Shown here piece after piece: positions 7,199 to 13,444 of a DNA stretch of 13,444 bases; the first letter of the stretch is position 1, and the number at the start of each line of letters is the position of its first letter. The translations under genes were made by a program, and so were the position numbers. Source of the DNA: Spirochaetaceae bacterium (GTDB lineage: Bacteria > Spirochaetota > Spirochaetia > Treponematales > Breznakiellaceae); contig JAIRYB010000193.1 in the NCBI GenBank assembly GCA_031267955.1, forward strand, positions 1 through 13,444, given 5' to 3'. A model generated the notes under the pieces. It did no database searches. It had not been told where the DNA came from and worked only from the letters and a program-made list of their open reading frames with translations.

Positions 7199-8482
7199 AT
7201 GAAACTTCGTTTCCTGTTCGATTTACCCGCAAGGCCGTCCGGCCGGACATGTATAGAGGCTGCCATAAAAAAAGCGGTCATGGCCTGCGGGATTTTACTG
7301 GCGGGCATCGCGCCGCTTTCCGCGGAAATTTCAGCGGAACCGCCCCCGGGGGAAGCCCATAGGATGTTCGAATTCGGCGTTGACGGCGGGGCCTATGTGG
7401 CAAATAACCTTCTCAGCCTGGCCGATATTTTCAACGTCCGCAAAACCCTGACTATCGATTTGGTTAATATTTATATGAGGGAACTGATCGCCGCAGCCGG
7501 AGGGGAAGCGGATGTCTTTTTCAACCTGAATCTCCGAAACGGATACAGTATCGGCTTATTTGCCGGGCTTGACGGCGTGTTTTACGGTAATGCGTCGGAA
7601 AGCCTTATACGGCTTTTAAGCCGGGGCAACGCGGGTTCCGGTTCCTTTAACGGAGACATGAATATGGGCGGAAGCGTTTTCGCGGAGGCGGGGTTAAAGG
7701 GTACGGGGAGATTCGGCAGGCTGAGCCTTTCGGTAAAACCAGCGCTTTTTGTGCCGATTATCTTTGTACCCGCCTCCAGGGCGGATTATTCTGTCGATAT
7801 GACCGAAAGCGGCGTCAGTGTTCACGGTATTTTCGATCTTAGCGTATATTCCGTCTACGCCCTTGGGGAAGAAACCGGGCCTTTCCATGACAGGAACAAT
7901 GCTTTCCCCATGGGCTTTGATATTTCAGTCGGGGCGGAATACGCGCTGCTGCCCGTGCTGGATCTTGGGGCTTCTGTTTCGCACCTCCCTGTATCGCCCG
8001 CCAGGCTGTCCCACAGAATGCATATAAGGTCCGAATACAAGTTTGAAATCAGCGACACGCTTGACAATATTACCGCCGGGAACATCGATCTGCCGGATCC
8101 TGAATTCGTTACCGGTTACGATAACAATACTTCGTTTTACGCGTTCAGGCCTTTCCGGTTCAATTTCTACGTGAATTACAGGCCGGCGGATACCGGCCTT
8201 TTTGTGGTACGCCCCAGTCTGGGCTTTTCCCTGCTGAGCGTATACGACTACGCCCCCTGTTTCAACGCCGGCGTCGAAGGGCAGATCAATGTCCTAAAGA
8301 TTTTTTCCGCCGCGCTTTTTACCGGCTATGTCGAGCGTGTATGGATATATAATTTCCGTTTTATGCTGAATTTTCATGTTACGGAAATAATTTTTAACGT
8401 GTCACTGCGGGGAGTGGATATGATAAACGCCTTTAACGGCAAGGGAGTCGGCTTGTCCCTTGGCCTGCGTTTCGGATATTAA
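7199..8482 (+). CDS. predicted outer-membrane beta-barrel protein
   Basis: This 427-residue protein's family is not recognised. A hydrophobic signal follows two Lys (AAIKKAVMACGILLAGIAPLSA) with likely cleavage after Ala42. The n-region is unusually long (about 25 residues). A start at Met28 would lose the Lys pair, and AGGGA (7187-7191) lies before the ATG at 7199, so the long form is kept. The mature chain has many short amphipathic strands rich in Gly, Phe and Tyr, such as GYSIGLFAGLDGVFYG and FRFNFYVNYRP. It ends LSLGLRFGY, an aromatic-terminated strand like the beta-signal recognised by BamA. No transmembrane helix is seen in the mature part. It probably sits in the outer membrane as a porin-like or structural barrel. 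It lies in the middle of the exported gene cluster, between a lipoprotein and another barrel. Confidence 0.65.
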   Translation: MKLRFLFDLPARPSGRTCIEAAIKKAVMACGILLAGIAPLSAEISAEPPPGEAHRMFEFGVDGGAYVANNLLSLADIFNVRKTLTIDLVNIYMRELIAAAGGEADVFFNLNLRNGYSIGLFAGLDGVFYGNASESLIRLLSRGNAGSGSFNGDMNMGGSVFAEAGLKGTGRFGRLSLSVKPALFVPIIFVPASRADYSVDMTESGVSVHGIFDLSVYSVYALGEETGPFHDRNNAFPMGFDISVGAEYALLPVLDLGASVSHLPVSPARLSHRMHIRSEYKFEISDTLDNITAGNIDLPDPEFVTGYDNNTSFYAFRPFRFNFYVNYRPADTGLFVVRPSLGFSLLSVYDYAPCFNAGVEGQINVLKIFSAALFTGYVERVWIYNFRFMLNFHVTEIIFNVSLRGVDMINAFNGKGVGLSLGLRFGY

Positions 8483-8507
8483 TCTTATTGTTATTTAGGA
8501 GGAATTT

Positions 8508-10049
8508 ATGAGCGGTAATACAAAAAGCGGGGCATTTTTTGCGATCGCCTGCCTGTGGATGGCCGTATTCGCGGTTGGGGGAGTGGACGCGCAGATAGGC
8601 CTTCCCGCTGCCCCTCCCGGGCCGGCCGAGATTGTTTACGAGGATATACCCGCGGAAACAGCCGCGTATGTTCCCCATTCAGGTACCTACAGGGCGACCG
8701 GGGGGACGATTAATTCCGATGTGGATGTGTTCATGTCGGTACTCGATTTCAACGCGGTGAAAATGCGCAACTGGTTTTCCTACGCGGGGGTTGATGAAAA
8801 AGGCATTAATCTTGGCTACGCCGTAAAATTCAGTTCCGCCTATCTGGGTATTTCCTATGGAGGAAGTTTAATCGACGACCTTGTACGGAGGATCACCAAT
8901 CAGGATGTGCTCACCCTCCAGAAAAGGGATGAAATAATAAAAGACGCGAGCGGTACCTCGGCCAGGCCGGAACTGGTCGACTCGGAAGGCAAAATAATTG
9001 AAGGAACTACCACAAGCGAGAACACGCTGGGCCTTATCTTTGGCACCGGTATTTTCGGCTTTAAACTTGGATTTACCGCGTTCCTGGAGGGCAGGGAAAT
9101 AGCCGGGGATCTTGGAAATTACGAACATGCCTTTGAAAGCAGCCTGAAGCCCTCCCTGGAACTGGGGTGGAACTTTCCGGTAGGTTCGGTACGGACCAAA
9201 ATCGCGATCCGCGGCGCCTATGATATGCACCAGTACATCTCCGCGACCGGGGAGAATTTCTACTATATGCCCGAAACCAGTATTGAACGCAGTTTTGTCG
9301 ACAAGGAAGCGTACTACGATTTTACCGAACCTTCCGGCGGATTTACCCTGGGCTTTGAATTTGGTTTGGGAGCGAATGCCCGCGCGGAATTCGATCTTAT
9401 CGGGGATGTAGCTTACCGGATTTACCGGAGCAACGAACAGGACGGCGTTTTAACTGTCTGGAAAATTATAAATAACCCCAATAACGCTGCCCCTGTTCAG
9501 ACGAATACCGATATCGCGGCGCCGGAAATTTTTGATCTGCGAATTTCGGGAAGTCCTGTTTTTGCTTTTACCAACGATATTTCCGACAGGCTTACTATCG
9601 GGGCCAGGATCAATTTGCTCATAAAGTATAATATTTTTACGATTTCCCAGTCACTGAGTAATTTTGTTTTTGAAGATGCAACCGGCGCAAAACTCAGCAC
9701 CCCTGTTTCGGGTATTGAAATCGGCGATTCGCGCTTTTCCATTACCCCTGAATTGAGTTTGGGAACCAGGTTCACGCTATGGCCGGATCATTTTTCCGTT
9801 CATGCCGGATTCGGAATCAACCTGTTTTCTTTCAGCGAAAAGACACTGGCCCGTACCGAGACACCGGCCGGCGGCGTTGGTATCGAAACCACAAAGACGG
9901 TAAGGGTACTCGAACTTCCGACGACAAGCATTACCACGGGGCTGACACTGAATCTTACCTCCGATTTGGCCCTGGATGTGCTGGCAATTACTTCCGGCCT
10001 GGATGTTGACGCGACCAAACTGACCATACTTCTGACATTCAAAAGATAG
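8508..10049 (+). CDS. predicted outer-membrane beta-barrel protein
   Basis: This 513-residue exported protein is of no family I recognise. Signal peptide residues 1-28 (ending AVGGVDA) are probably cut before Gln29. A Pro-rich linker (about 32-55) follows, then a long Gly/aromatic-rich body with alternating strands: INLGYAVKFSSAYLGISYGG, GIFGFKLGFTAFL, FTLGFEFGLGANARAEFDL and FSVHAGFGINLFSFS. It ends with ALDVLAITSGLDVDATKLTI before LLTFKR. Loops are long and polar (for example around 140-165 and 310-325). The strand pattern suits an outer-membrane barrel. The start is fixed by a perfect AGGAGG (8497-8502) five bases before the ATG. It stands 25 bases after the preceding barrel gene and 43 before the LysM lipoprotein gene. 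I see no convincing sequence similarity with its barrel neighbour, so recent duplication is not evident. Confidence 0.63.
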   Translation: MSGNTKSGAFFAIACLWMAVFAVGGVDAQIGLPAAPPGPAEIVYEDIPAETAAYVPHSGTYRATGGTINSDVDVFMSVLDFNAVKMRNWFSYAGVDEKGINLGYAVKFSSAYLGISYGGSLIDDLVRRITNQDVLTLQKRDEIIKDASGTSARPELVDSEGKIIEGTTTSENTLGLIFGTGIFGFKLGFTAFLEGREIAGDLGNYEHAFESSLKPSLELGWNFPVGSVRTKIAIRGAYDMHQYISATGENFYYMPETSIERSFVDKEAYYDFTEPSGGFTLGFEFGLGANARAEFDLIGDVAYRIYRSNEQDGVLTVWKIINNPNNAAPVQTNTDIAAPEIFDLRISGSPVFAFTNDISDRLTIGARINLLIKYNIFTISQSLSNFVFEDATGAKLSTPVSGIEIGDSRFSITPELSLGTRFTLWPDHFSVHAGFGINLFSFSEKTLARTETPAGGVGIETTKTVRVLELPTTSITTGLTLNLTSDLALDVLAITSGLDVDATKLTILLTFKR

Positions 10050-10092
10050 ACGCGGCCGGGAAATATACGGGGAATACAAAGGAAGGTCCAAA

Positions 10093-10902
10093 ATGAAAAA
10101 AGGTATTGCCGGAACATCGGGCTTGCTGCTCGCGGTAATGGTATTCGCCCTGCCGGGCTGTACCAGCGTCCAGGAGTACTGGATCATTCCCGACGACCAG
10201 CCGCCGGCCGCCGGAACCCTCGCGGGGGAATCTTCCGGGCTTACGGACCGGGATTCTGCCGAAGACGCGCGTAATCAGGAAGAGGCCATGAGGGAAGCCG
10301 AGGCCCGGGAAAACGCCCGCAAAGAGGAGGAGGACCGCCTGCAAAGGGAAGAAGAAATCCGCAGGGAATCCGAGGCGTGGGAAAACGCCCGCAGGGAGGA
10401 AGAAGCCCGCTTGCAAGAAGACGCGGCCCGCAGGGAAGCCGAAGCGCGGGAGAACGCCCGCCTGCTGGAAGAAGCGGCCCTTAGGGATGCCGAGATGCGG
10501 GAAAGCGCCCGCCTGCTGGAGGAAACGGCCCGCAGGGACGCCGAGGCGCAGGAATACGCCCGCAAACAGGAAGAAGTCAGGCGGATGCTGGAAAATCTGG
10601 AAACGACTCACAGGCAGGCGGAAGCCGAAGAAGCCGCCCGGCAGGAAACTGAACGCCGGGGTTCTTCCGGGGGGCAAGCCGCCGCCGCGCCCAGGCCCCG
10701 GTATTACGTTGTACGGGAAGGGGATACTTTCAGCAGCATCGCGGCCAACCCCCGGATTTACAGCAACCGCAGCGAATGGTTCACGCTTTATCAGGCAAAT
10801 GTGGGCAGGCTGGAGAACCCCGATAATCCCGACCTGCTTGCCCCCGGCACGGTAATTGAAATCCCCAGTATTTCCGGAGAAATACGGGAAGGGACTTATT
10901 AG
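10093..10902 (+). CDS. TmpB-like lipoprotein: coiled-coil repeats plus LysM domain
   Basis: This 269-residue protein has a textbook lipoprotein signal: MKKGIAGTSGLLLAVMVFAL, then PGC with the lipidated Cys23. After a Pro/Ser-rich spacer comes a highly charged helical region (about 57-190) built of imperfect repeats around E-A-x-x-x-N/S-A-R (see the repeat entry). The C-terminus is a LysM module: YYVVREGDTFSSIA, followed by the YSNRSEWFTLYQANVG helix and LAPGTVIEIPS. LysM binds peptidoglycan glycan chains, so the protein could tether a membrane to the wall across the periplasm, with the helix as spacer. The layout resembles treponemal membrane protein B (TmpB), which from memory also has EAxR-type repeats; orthology is not shown. 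The ribosome site AAAGGAAGG (10078-10086) supports the ATG. Its stop lies three bases before the ymdB start, so the two are probably co-translated. Confidence 0.8.
   Translation: MKKGIAGTSGLLLAVMVFALPGCTSVQEYWIIPDDQPPAAGTLAGESSGLTDRDSAEDARNQEEAMREAEARENARKEEEDRLQREEEIRRESEAWENARREEEARLQEDAARREAEARENARLLEEAALRDAEMRESARLLEETARRDAEAQEYARKQEEVRRMLENLETTHRQAEAEEAARQETERRGSSGGQAAAAPRPRYYVVREGDTFSSIAANPRIYSNRSEWFTLYQANVGRLENPDNPDLLAPGTVIEIPSISGEIREGTY
10300..10593 (+). repeat. imperfect in-gene tandem repeats of 72, 69, 51 and 51 bases
   Basis: Five units begin with GAGGC/GAAGC/GAGAT-type sequence followed by a shared core close to GGGAAAACGCCCGC. They start at 10300, 10372, 10441, 10492 and 10543. 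The start-to-start distances of 72, 69, 51 and 51 bases are all multiples of three, so the frame is kept. At protein level the basic 17-residue unit (A-R-R-E-A-E-A-R-E-N-A-R-L-L-E-E-A) is lengthened to 23-24 residues in the first two copies by an insert of about one heptad (such as DRLQREE). Copies have diverged at third positions, so the array is old rather than a recent slippage product. Confidence 0.75.
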
Positions 10903-10905
10903 GTT

Positions 10906-11727
10906 ATGGCTATTCTTAAAGCGATCATGATAGGCGACATAGTAGGGGAACCGGGCCTGGCCGTTCTGGAATCCTGCCTTCCCGCCCTAAAACACGATAC
11001 AGGCGCGGATTTTGTGGTGGTAAACGGGGAAAACGCCGCGGACGGTTTCGGTATGACAGCCGAATCGCTTAAACGCATCCTTGATGCCGGCGCCGACGCG
11101 GTTACTTCGGGGAACCATGTCTGGGAAAAAAAAGAATTCTGGCCGGCGCTGGAAGCGGAGCGGCGGATGCTCAGGCCGGCAAATTACCCCGCCGGAACCC
11201 CGGGCCGCGGCTGGTACCGGGAAGACAGAGAGGGCGTATCCTGGGTGGTGATCAGCCTCCAGGGCCGGGAATTCATGCCCGCGATTGACTGCCCTTTCAG
11301 ATCGTTTGACGCCGTTCTGGAAAGCCTGGGGGGATCCGTTTCCCCGGCCCCTTCCGTTATTCTGGTGGATTTCCACGCGGAATCGAGCCGCGAAAAAGAA
11401 GCCCTTGCCTATTACCTTGACGGAAGGGCCGGACTGGTCGCGGGAACCCATACCCACGTACAGACTGCGGACGAACGGCTGCTTCCCCGGGGGACCGCCT
11501 ATATCACCGATCTGGGCATGACCGGGGTTTCAGGCGGTATCATCGGGATGGACCCGAAGATATGCCTTGACAGGGCCAGAACCCAAATACTCTACCGGAT
11601 GGAAGTGGCCAAAGCTTCCGATTCTCAGCCTCCGGTAATTAAAGGCGTTCTGGCGGAAATAGACAAGGATACCGGCAGGGCGCTGTCAATTGCCCGCTTA
11701 TCCGTCCCGGGAAAACACCCCGTGTAA
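10906..11727 (+). CDS. ymdB: YmdB-type metallophosphoesterase (TIGR00282 family)
   Basis: This 273-residue cytoplasmic enzyme is of the YmdB/Dr1281 family. These di-metal phosphodiesterases hydrolyse 2',3'-cyclic nucleotides and affect biofilm and cell-fate decisions in Bacillus. The metal and active-site residues are all visible: Asp11 in MIGDIVGEPG, Glu42-Asn43 in VVNGENAADG, Asn70-His71 in TSGNHVWEKKE, His157 in VDFHAE, and His182/His184 in GTHTHVQTAD, then the signature TDLGMTGVSGGIIGMD. The length is typical (about 260-280). Start and LysM-lipoprotein stop are three bases apart, with a ribosome site (GAAGGGA) inside the upstream gene, so expression depends on the envelope operon. In Bacillus this gene directly follows rny; here four exported proteins intervene. 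Confidence 0.93.
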   Translation: MAILKAIMIGDIVGEPGLAVLESCLPALKHDTGADFVVVNGENAADGFGMTAESLKRILDAGADAVTSGNHVWEKKEFWPALEAERRMLRPANYPAGTPGRGWYREDREGVSWVVISLQGREFMPAIDCPFRSFDAVLESLGGSVSPAPSVILVDFHAESSREKEALAYYLDGRAGLVAGTHTHVQTADERLLPRGTAYITDLGMTGVSGGIIGMDPKICLDRARTQILYRMEVAKASDSQPPVIKGVLAEIDKDTGRALSIARLSVPGKHPV

Positions 11728-11752
11728 GCCGGTTTTTCGACATCAATTGTAA

Positions 11753-11761
11753 TGGTATAAT
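11753..11761 (+). promoter_or_regulatory. extended -10 promoter of the last beta-barrel gene
   Basis: TGGTATAAT (11753-11761) is a perfect -10 hexamer preceded by the TGn extension. The -35 at the right distance is poor (TTTTTC, 11733-11738), as is usual for extended -10 promoters. Initiation would fall only about 10 bases before the ATG at 11779, close to or within the ribosome site GGAAGGAG (11765-11772), so the leader would be very short and this reduces confidence somewhat. Confidence 0.45.
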
Positions 11762-11778
11762 ACCGGAAGGAGTGCTTT

Positions 11779-12726
11779 ATGCCGGGAAAGTTATTTTGGT
11801 CTTTTTTTGTTTCTGTCTCCCTTGCCGCCGCGTTCCCGCTTTGGGCCGAAATTGAAGATTCAACGGAGCTGTCTCTTACCGTATCCTCAAGGCCGGAAGC
11901 GCAGCTTGCCGTTACCCAGGCATGGACTTTCCCGGTGTTTCAGGGGGACGGTTTCCTGACCAGCGGGAACAATTTGCAAACGGCCCTTTTTTACAATGTC
12001 AGCCCGGTTTCCATGAACGCCGGTCTGGACCTTACCCTTACCCCTATCGCCTTCGCCCAGATCAAAGCCGGGGGCAGTGTCGGAACCGGCTGGAACTGCA
12101 CGTTCCTGGACATCGCGCCCGCCGCCTGGGGGCTTAACAAACAGGAGGAGGGGGGCGAAGGCGGGCTTGTTTCCGGCGAACCGTTCGAGGCGGCGATTTG
12201 GGCGGTTTACGGAGGGGCGGTCCTCCAGTTCGACATTGGGGCGGTAATTCCCGGCGACTGGACCCATGTCCTGTTCCAGACTTACCATCAGATCAACTAC
12301 CGGGCGAATACCCTTGCGGGAAGCGGCGATTCCTGGTCCCACGAAAACGACGGCGGCGAAAACAGGAACGGTTTTAACTACTACGGCAACTATGTCCTGG
12401 GGTACCAGATGCCGGCTTCCCCGGTACTAAAAACCATCGCGCTAATGGCGGAAATGGAACTGAAACTCTACGCTGAAAAGGACAACGATTTCGGGGACGA
12501 GCTTCCCTACTGGCTCTTTTCCGGTATTGCCAATTTCGAGCTAAATTCCTGGTTCAGCTTTGCCGCCATCACCCAGCTTTCCCTTGAGAGGAATTTTACA
12601 AACTGGGACCCCCGGCTCCACAAAGACGGCGATGTGTTTTACAAAAACCGGAAGCTCAGCCAGGACAAACCCCTCAGCCTGGGTTTTTACCGTTTTGCGG
12701 CGATCCTTTCCTTCAAGCTGAGGTAA
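11779..12726 (+). CDS. predicted outer-membrane beta-barrel protein
   Basis: This 315-residue exported protein's family is not recognised. The signal peptide MPGKLFWSFFVSVSLAAAFP then LWA is probably cut after Ala23. The mature chain is a series of amphipathic strands rich in Trp, Tyr, Phe and Gly, such as LTLTPIAFAQIKAGGSVGTG, AAIWAVYGGAVLQFDIGAVI and YYGNYVLGYQMPA. It ends FYRFAAILSFKLR, consistent with a closing barrel strand. A Gly/Glu-rich loop (KQEEGGEGG, about 121-129) and an Asp/Glu/Asn-rich loop (about 190-200) are probably surface exposed. GGAAGGAG six bases before the ATG gives an excellent ribosome site, and the gene seems to have its own promoter, so it is probably separate from the operon ending in ymdB. 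It converges on uxaC with a 19-base gap. An outer-membrane localisation is inference from composition. Confidence 0.62.
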   Translation: MPGKLFWSFFVSVSLAAAFPLWAEIEDSTELSLTVSSRPEAQLAVTQAWTFPVFQGDGFLTSGNNLQTALFYNVSPVSMNAGLDLTLTPIAFAQIKAGGSVGTGWNCTFLDIAPAAWGLNKQEEGGEGGLVSGEPFEAAIWAVYGGAVLQFDIGAVIPGDWTHVLFQTYHQINYRANTLAGSGDSWSHENDGGENRNGFNYYGNYVLGYQMPASPVLKTIALMAEMELKLYAEKDNDFGDELPYWLFSGIANFELNSWFSFAAITQLSLERNFTNWDPRLHKDGDVFYKNRKLSQDKPLSLGFYRFAAILSFKLR

Positions 12727-12745
12727 ACTGTAAAACTCTACTATT

Positions 12746-13444
12746 TTACTCTTTGAAATACCGCCGGGCGTTCTCAAAACAAATGTCCCGGACCATGCTT
12801 TTAAGGGGGGCAAGGTCGCTGGGGATCTCTCCCTCTTCGGCCCAGCGGCCAAGGATATTGCAGAGGATACGGCGGAAATATTCGTGCCGGGGATAGGAGA
12901 GGAAGCTCCGGGAATCGGTGAGCATCCCCACAAAACGCGAGAGGAGGCCCAGGTTGCCCAGGACCGTGAGCTGTTCCTCTATGCCGTCCCGGTGATCGTT
13001 GAACCACCAGGCTGAACCAAGCTGTATCTTTCCCGGGCTTCCCTCCTGGAACGCTCCCATAAGGGCGCCCAAAACGTAGTTGTCTTTGGGGTTGAGGCTG
13101 AAGAGGATCGTTTTGGGGAGAGCGCCCCGGTAATCAAGAACATCCAGGAAACGGGCCAGCTTCTTCGTCAGACGCGCGTCCCCTATGGAATCGTACCCCG
13201 TATTAGGCCCCAGGGCGGCCATCATTCGGGAATTGGGGTTGCGCAGGGCGCCGAAGTGAAGCTGCATCACCCAGCCGCGTTTGTGGTATTCGGCCCCCAG
13301 GAAGGAAAGGATAAAGGCTTTATAGAAATCCACGTCTTGCCCTTTCACCGGCGCTCCTGAAAGAACCCTGCCCAGAACCTGCCCGGCTTTCTTTTCTCCA
13401 AACCCCTCCGCCTTTGCCGCGGCGGCATCCCAGCCGGCGTCAAA
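12746..13444 (-). CDS. uxaC: uronate (glucuronate/galacturonate) isomerase, C-terminal half
   Basis: The gene enters from the right edge with its frame open to the last base; 232 codons are present, about half of the usual 470-residue enzyme. A GTG at 13346-13348 is not the true start, since upstream in-frame sequence (WDAAAAKAEGFGEKKAGQVL) still fits the family. UxaC hallmarks are GWVMQLHFGALRNPNSRM, then GPNTGYDSIGD, the ILFSLNPKDNY strand, QLGSAWWFNDHRDGIEEQL, and FVGMLTDSRSFLSYPRHEYF followed by RRIL. The enzyme belongs to the amidohydrolase superfamily and converts D-glucuronate to D-fructuronate, or D-galacturonate to D-tagaturonate, in the cytoplasm, the first step of hexuronate catabolism. 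This suggests use of plant or mucin-like polysaccharide sugars. The catalytic N-terminal part lies outside the window. Confidence 0.92.
   Translation of the reverse strand, partial: FDAGWDAAAAKAEGFGEKKAGQVLGRVLSGAPVKGQDVDFYKAFILSFLGAEYHKRGWVMQLHFGALRNPNSRMMAALGPNTGYDSIGDARLTKKLARFLDVLDYRGALPKTILFSLNPKDNYVLGALMGAFQEGSPGKIQLGSAWWFNDHRDGIEEQLTVLGNLGLLSRFVGMLTDSRSFLSYPRHEYFRRILCNILGRWAEEGEIPSDLAPLKSMVRDICFENARRYFKE

Noticed and set aside
8508..8552. Lipobox-like AIAC at residue 15 of the second barrel protein
   Set aside because: The hydrophobic stretch before this Cys is too short, and a better signal peptidase I site (VDA before Gln29) lies further on.
10300..10593. Repeat array considered as CRISPR
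   Set aside because: Units are in frame, of varying length and diverged, with no unique spacers, and encode a coiled coil.
10039..10677. Antisense frame of 212 codons with Phe/Gly/Pro repeats
   Set aside because: The repeats are the reverse reading of the Glu/Ala/Arg repeats in the LysM lipoprotein gene, which has a signal peptide, lipobox and ribosome site.
11712..11740. Possible terminator after ymdB (ACAC-CCC-GTGT near a T run)
   Set aside because: The stem is four pairs and the T run starts too far from it; not convincing as an intrinsic terminator.
12730..12749. Hairpin GTAAAA / TTTTAC between the last barrel gene and uxaC as a bidirectional terminator
   Set aside because: The stem is only six mostly A-T pairs with an 8-base loop and no T-tract, and it overlaps the uxaC stop codon.

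Overview
The window looks like chromosomal DNA of a spirochaete, most likely a Treponema relative of the termite-gut or free-living kind. The reasons are a moderately high G+C content, several exported proteins with loose spirochaete-type lipoboxes or beta-barrel character, and a lipoprotein with Glu/Ala/Arg-rich repeats and a LysM domain that resembles treponemal TmpB. This placement is inference; no rRNA or other definitive marker is present. I found no tRNA, rRNA, CRISPR array or mobile element, and no stretch over 300 bases lacks a gene.

Left part (1-4189). The 5' end of an acyl-ACP thioesterase gene runs leftwards off the edge. It is divergent from nadE, a glutamine-dependent NAD synthetase. 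The 180-base divergent spacer holds a perfect 9-3-9 palindrome. Convergent to nadE is a two-gene leftward unit: a MATE-family exporter, then a small ASCH/PUA-like protein whose start lies one base after the MATE stop.

Centre (4190-11727). The ribonuclease Y gene (rny) reads rightwards from a near-consensus sigma-70 promoter. Behind it lie a second promoter-like element and a perfect 11-bp-stem intrinsic terminator. Five closely spaced genes follow on the same strand: a putative lipoprotein of unknown family, two predicted outer-membrane beta-barrel proteins, a coiled-coil/LysM lipoprotein, and a YmdB-type metallophosphoesterase. rny (ymdA) and ymdB are direct neighbours in Bacillus, so this looks like the same pair with a four-gene cell-envelope cassette between them. 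It is the most interesting arrangement in the window.

Right part (11728-13444). A further exported beta-barrel protein has its own extended -10 promoter. It faces the 3' half of uxaC (uronate isomerase), which runs in from the right edge on the minus strand.

Housekeeping calls (nadE, rny, ymdB, uxaC, MATE) are firm because their motifs are visible. The four exported proteins other than the LysM one are described only by topology and context.
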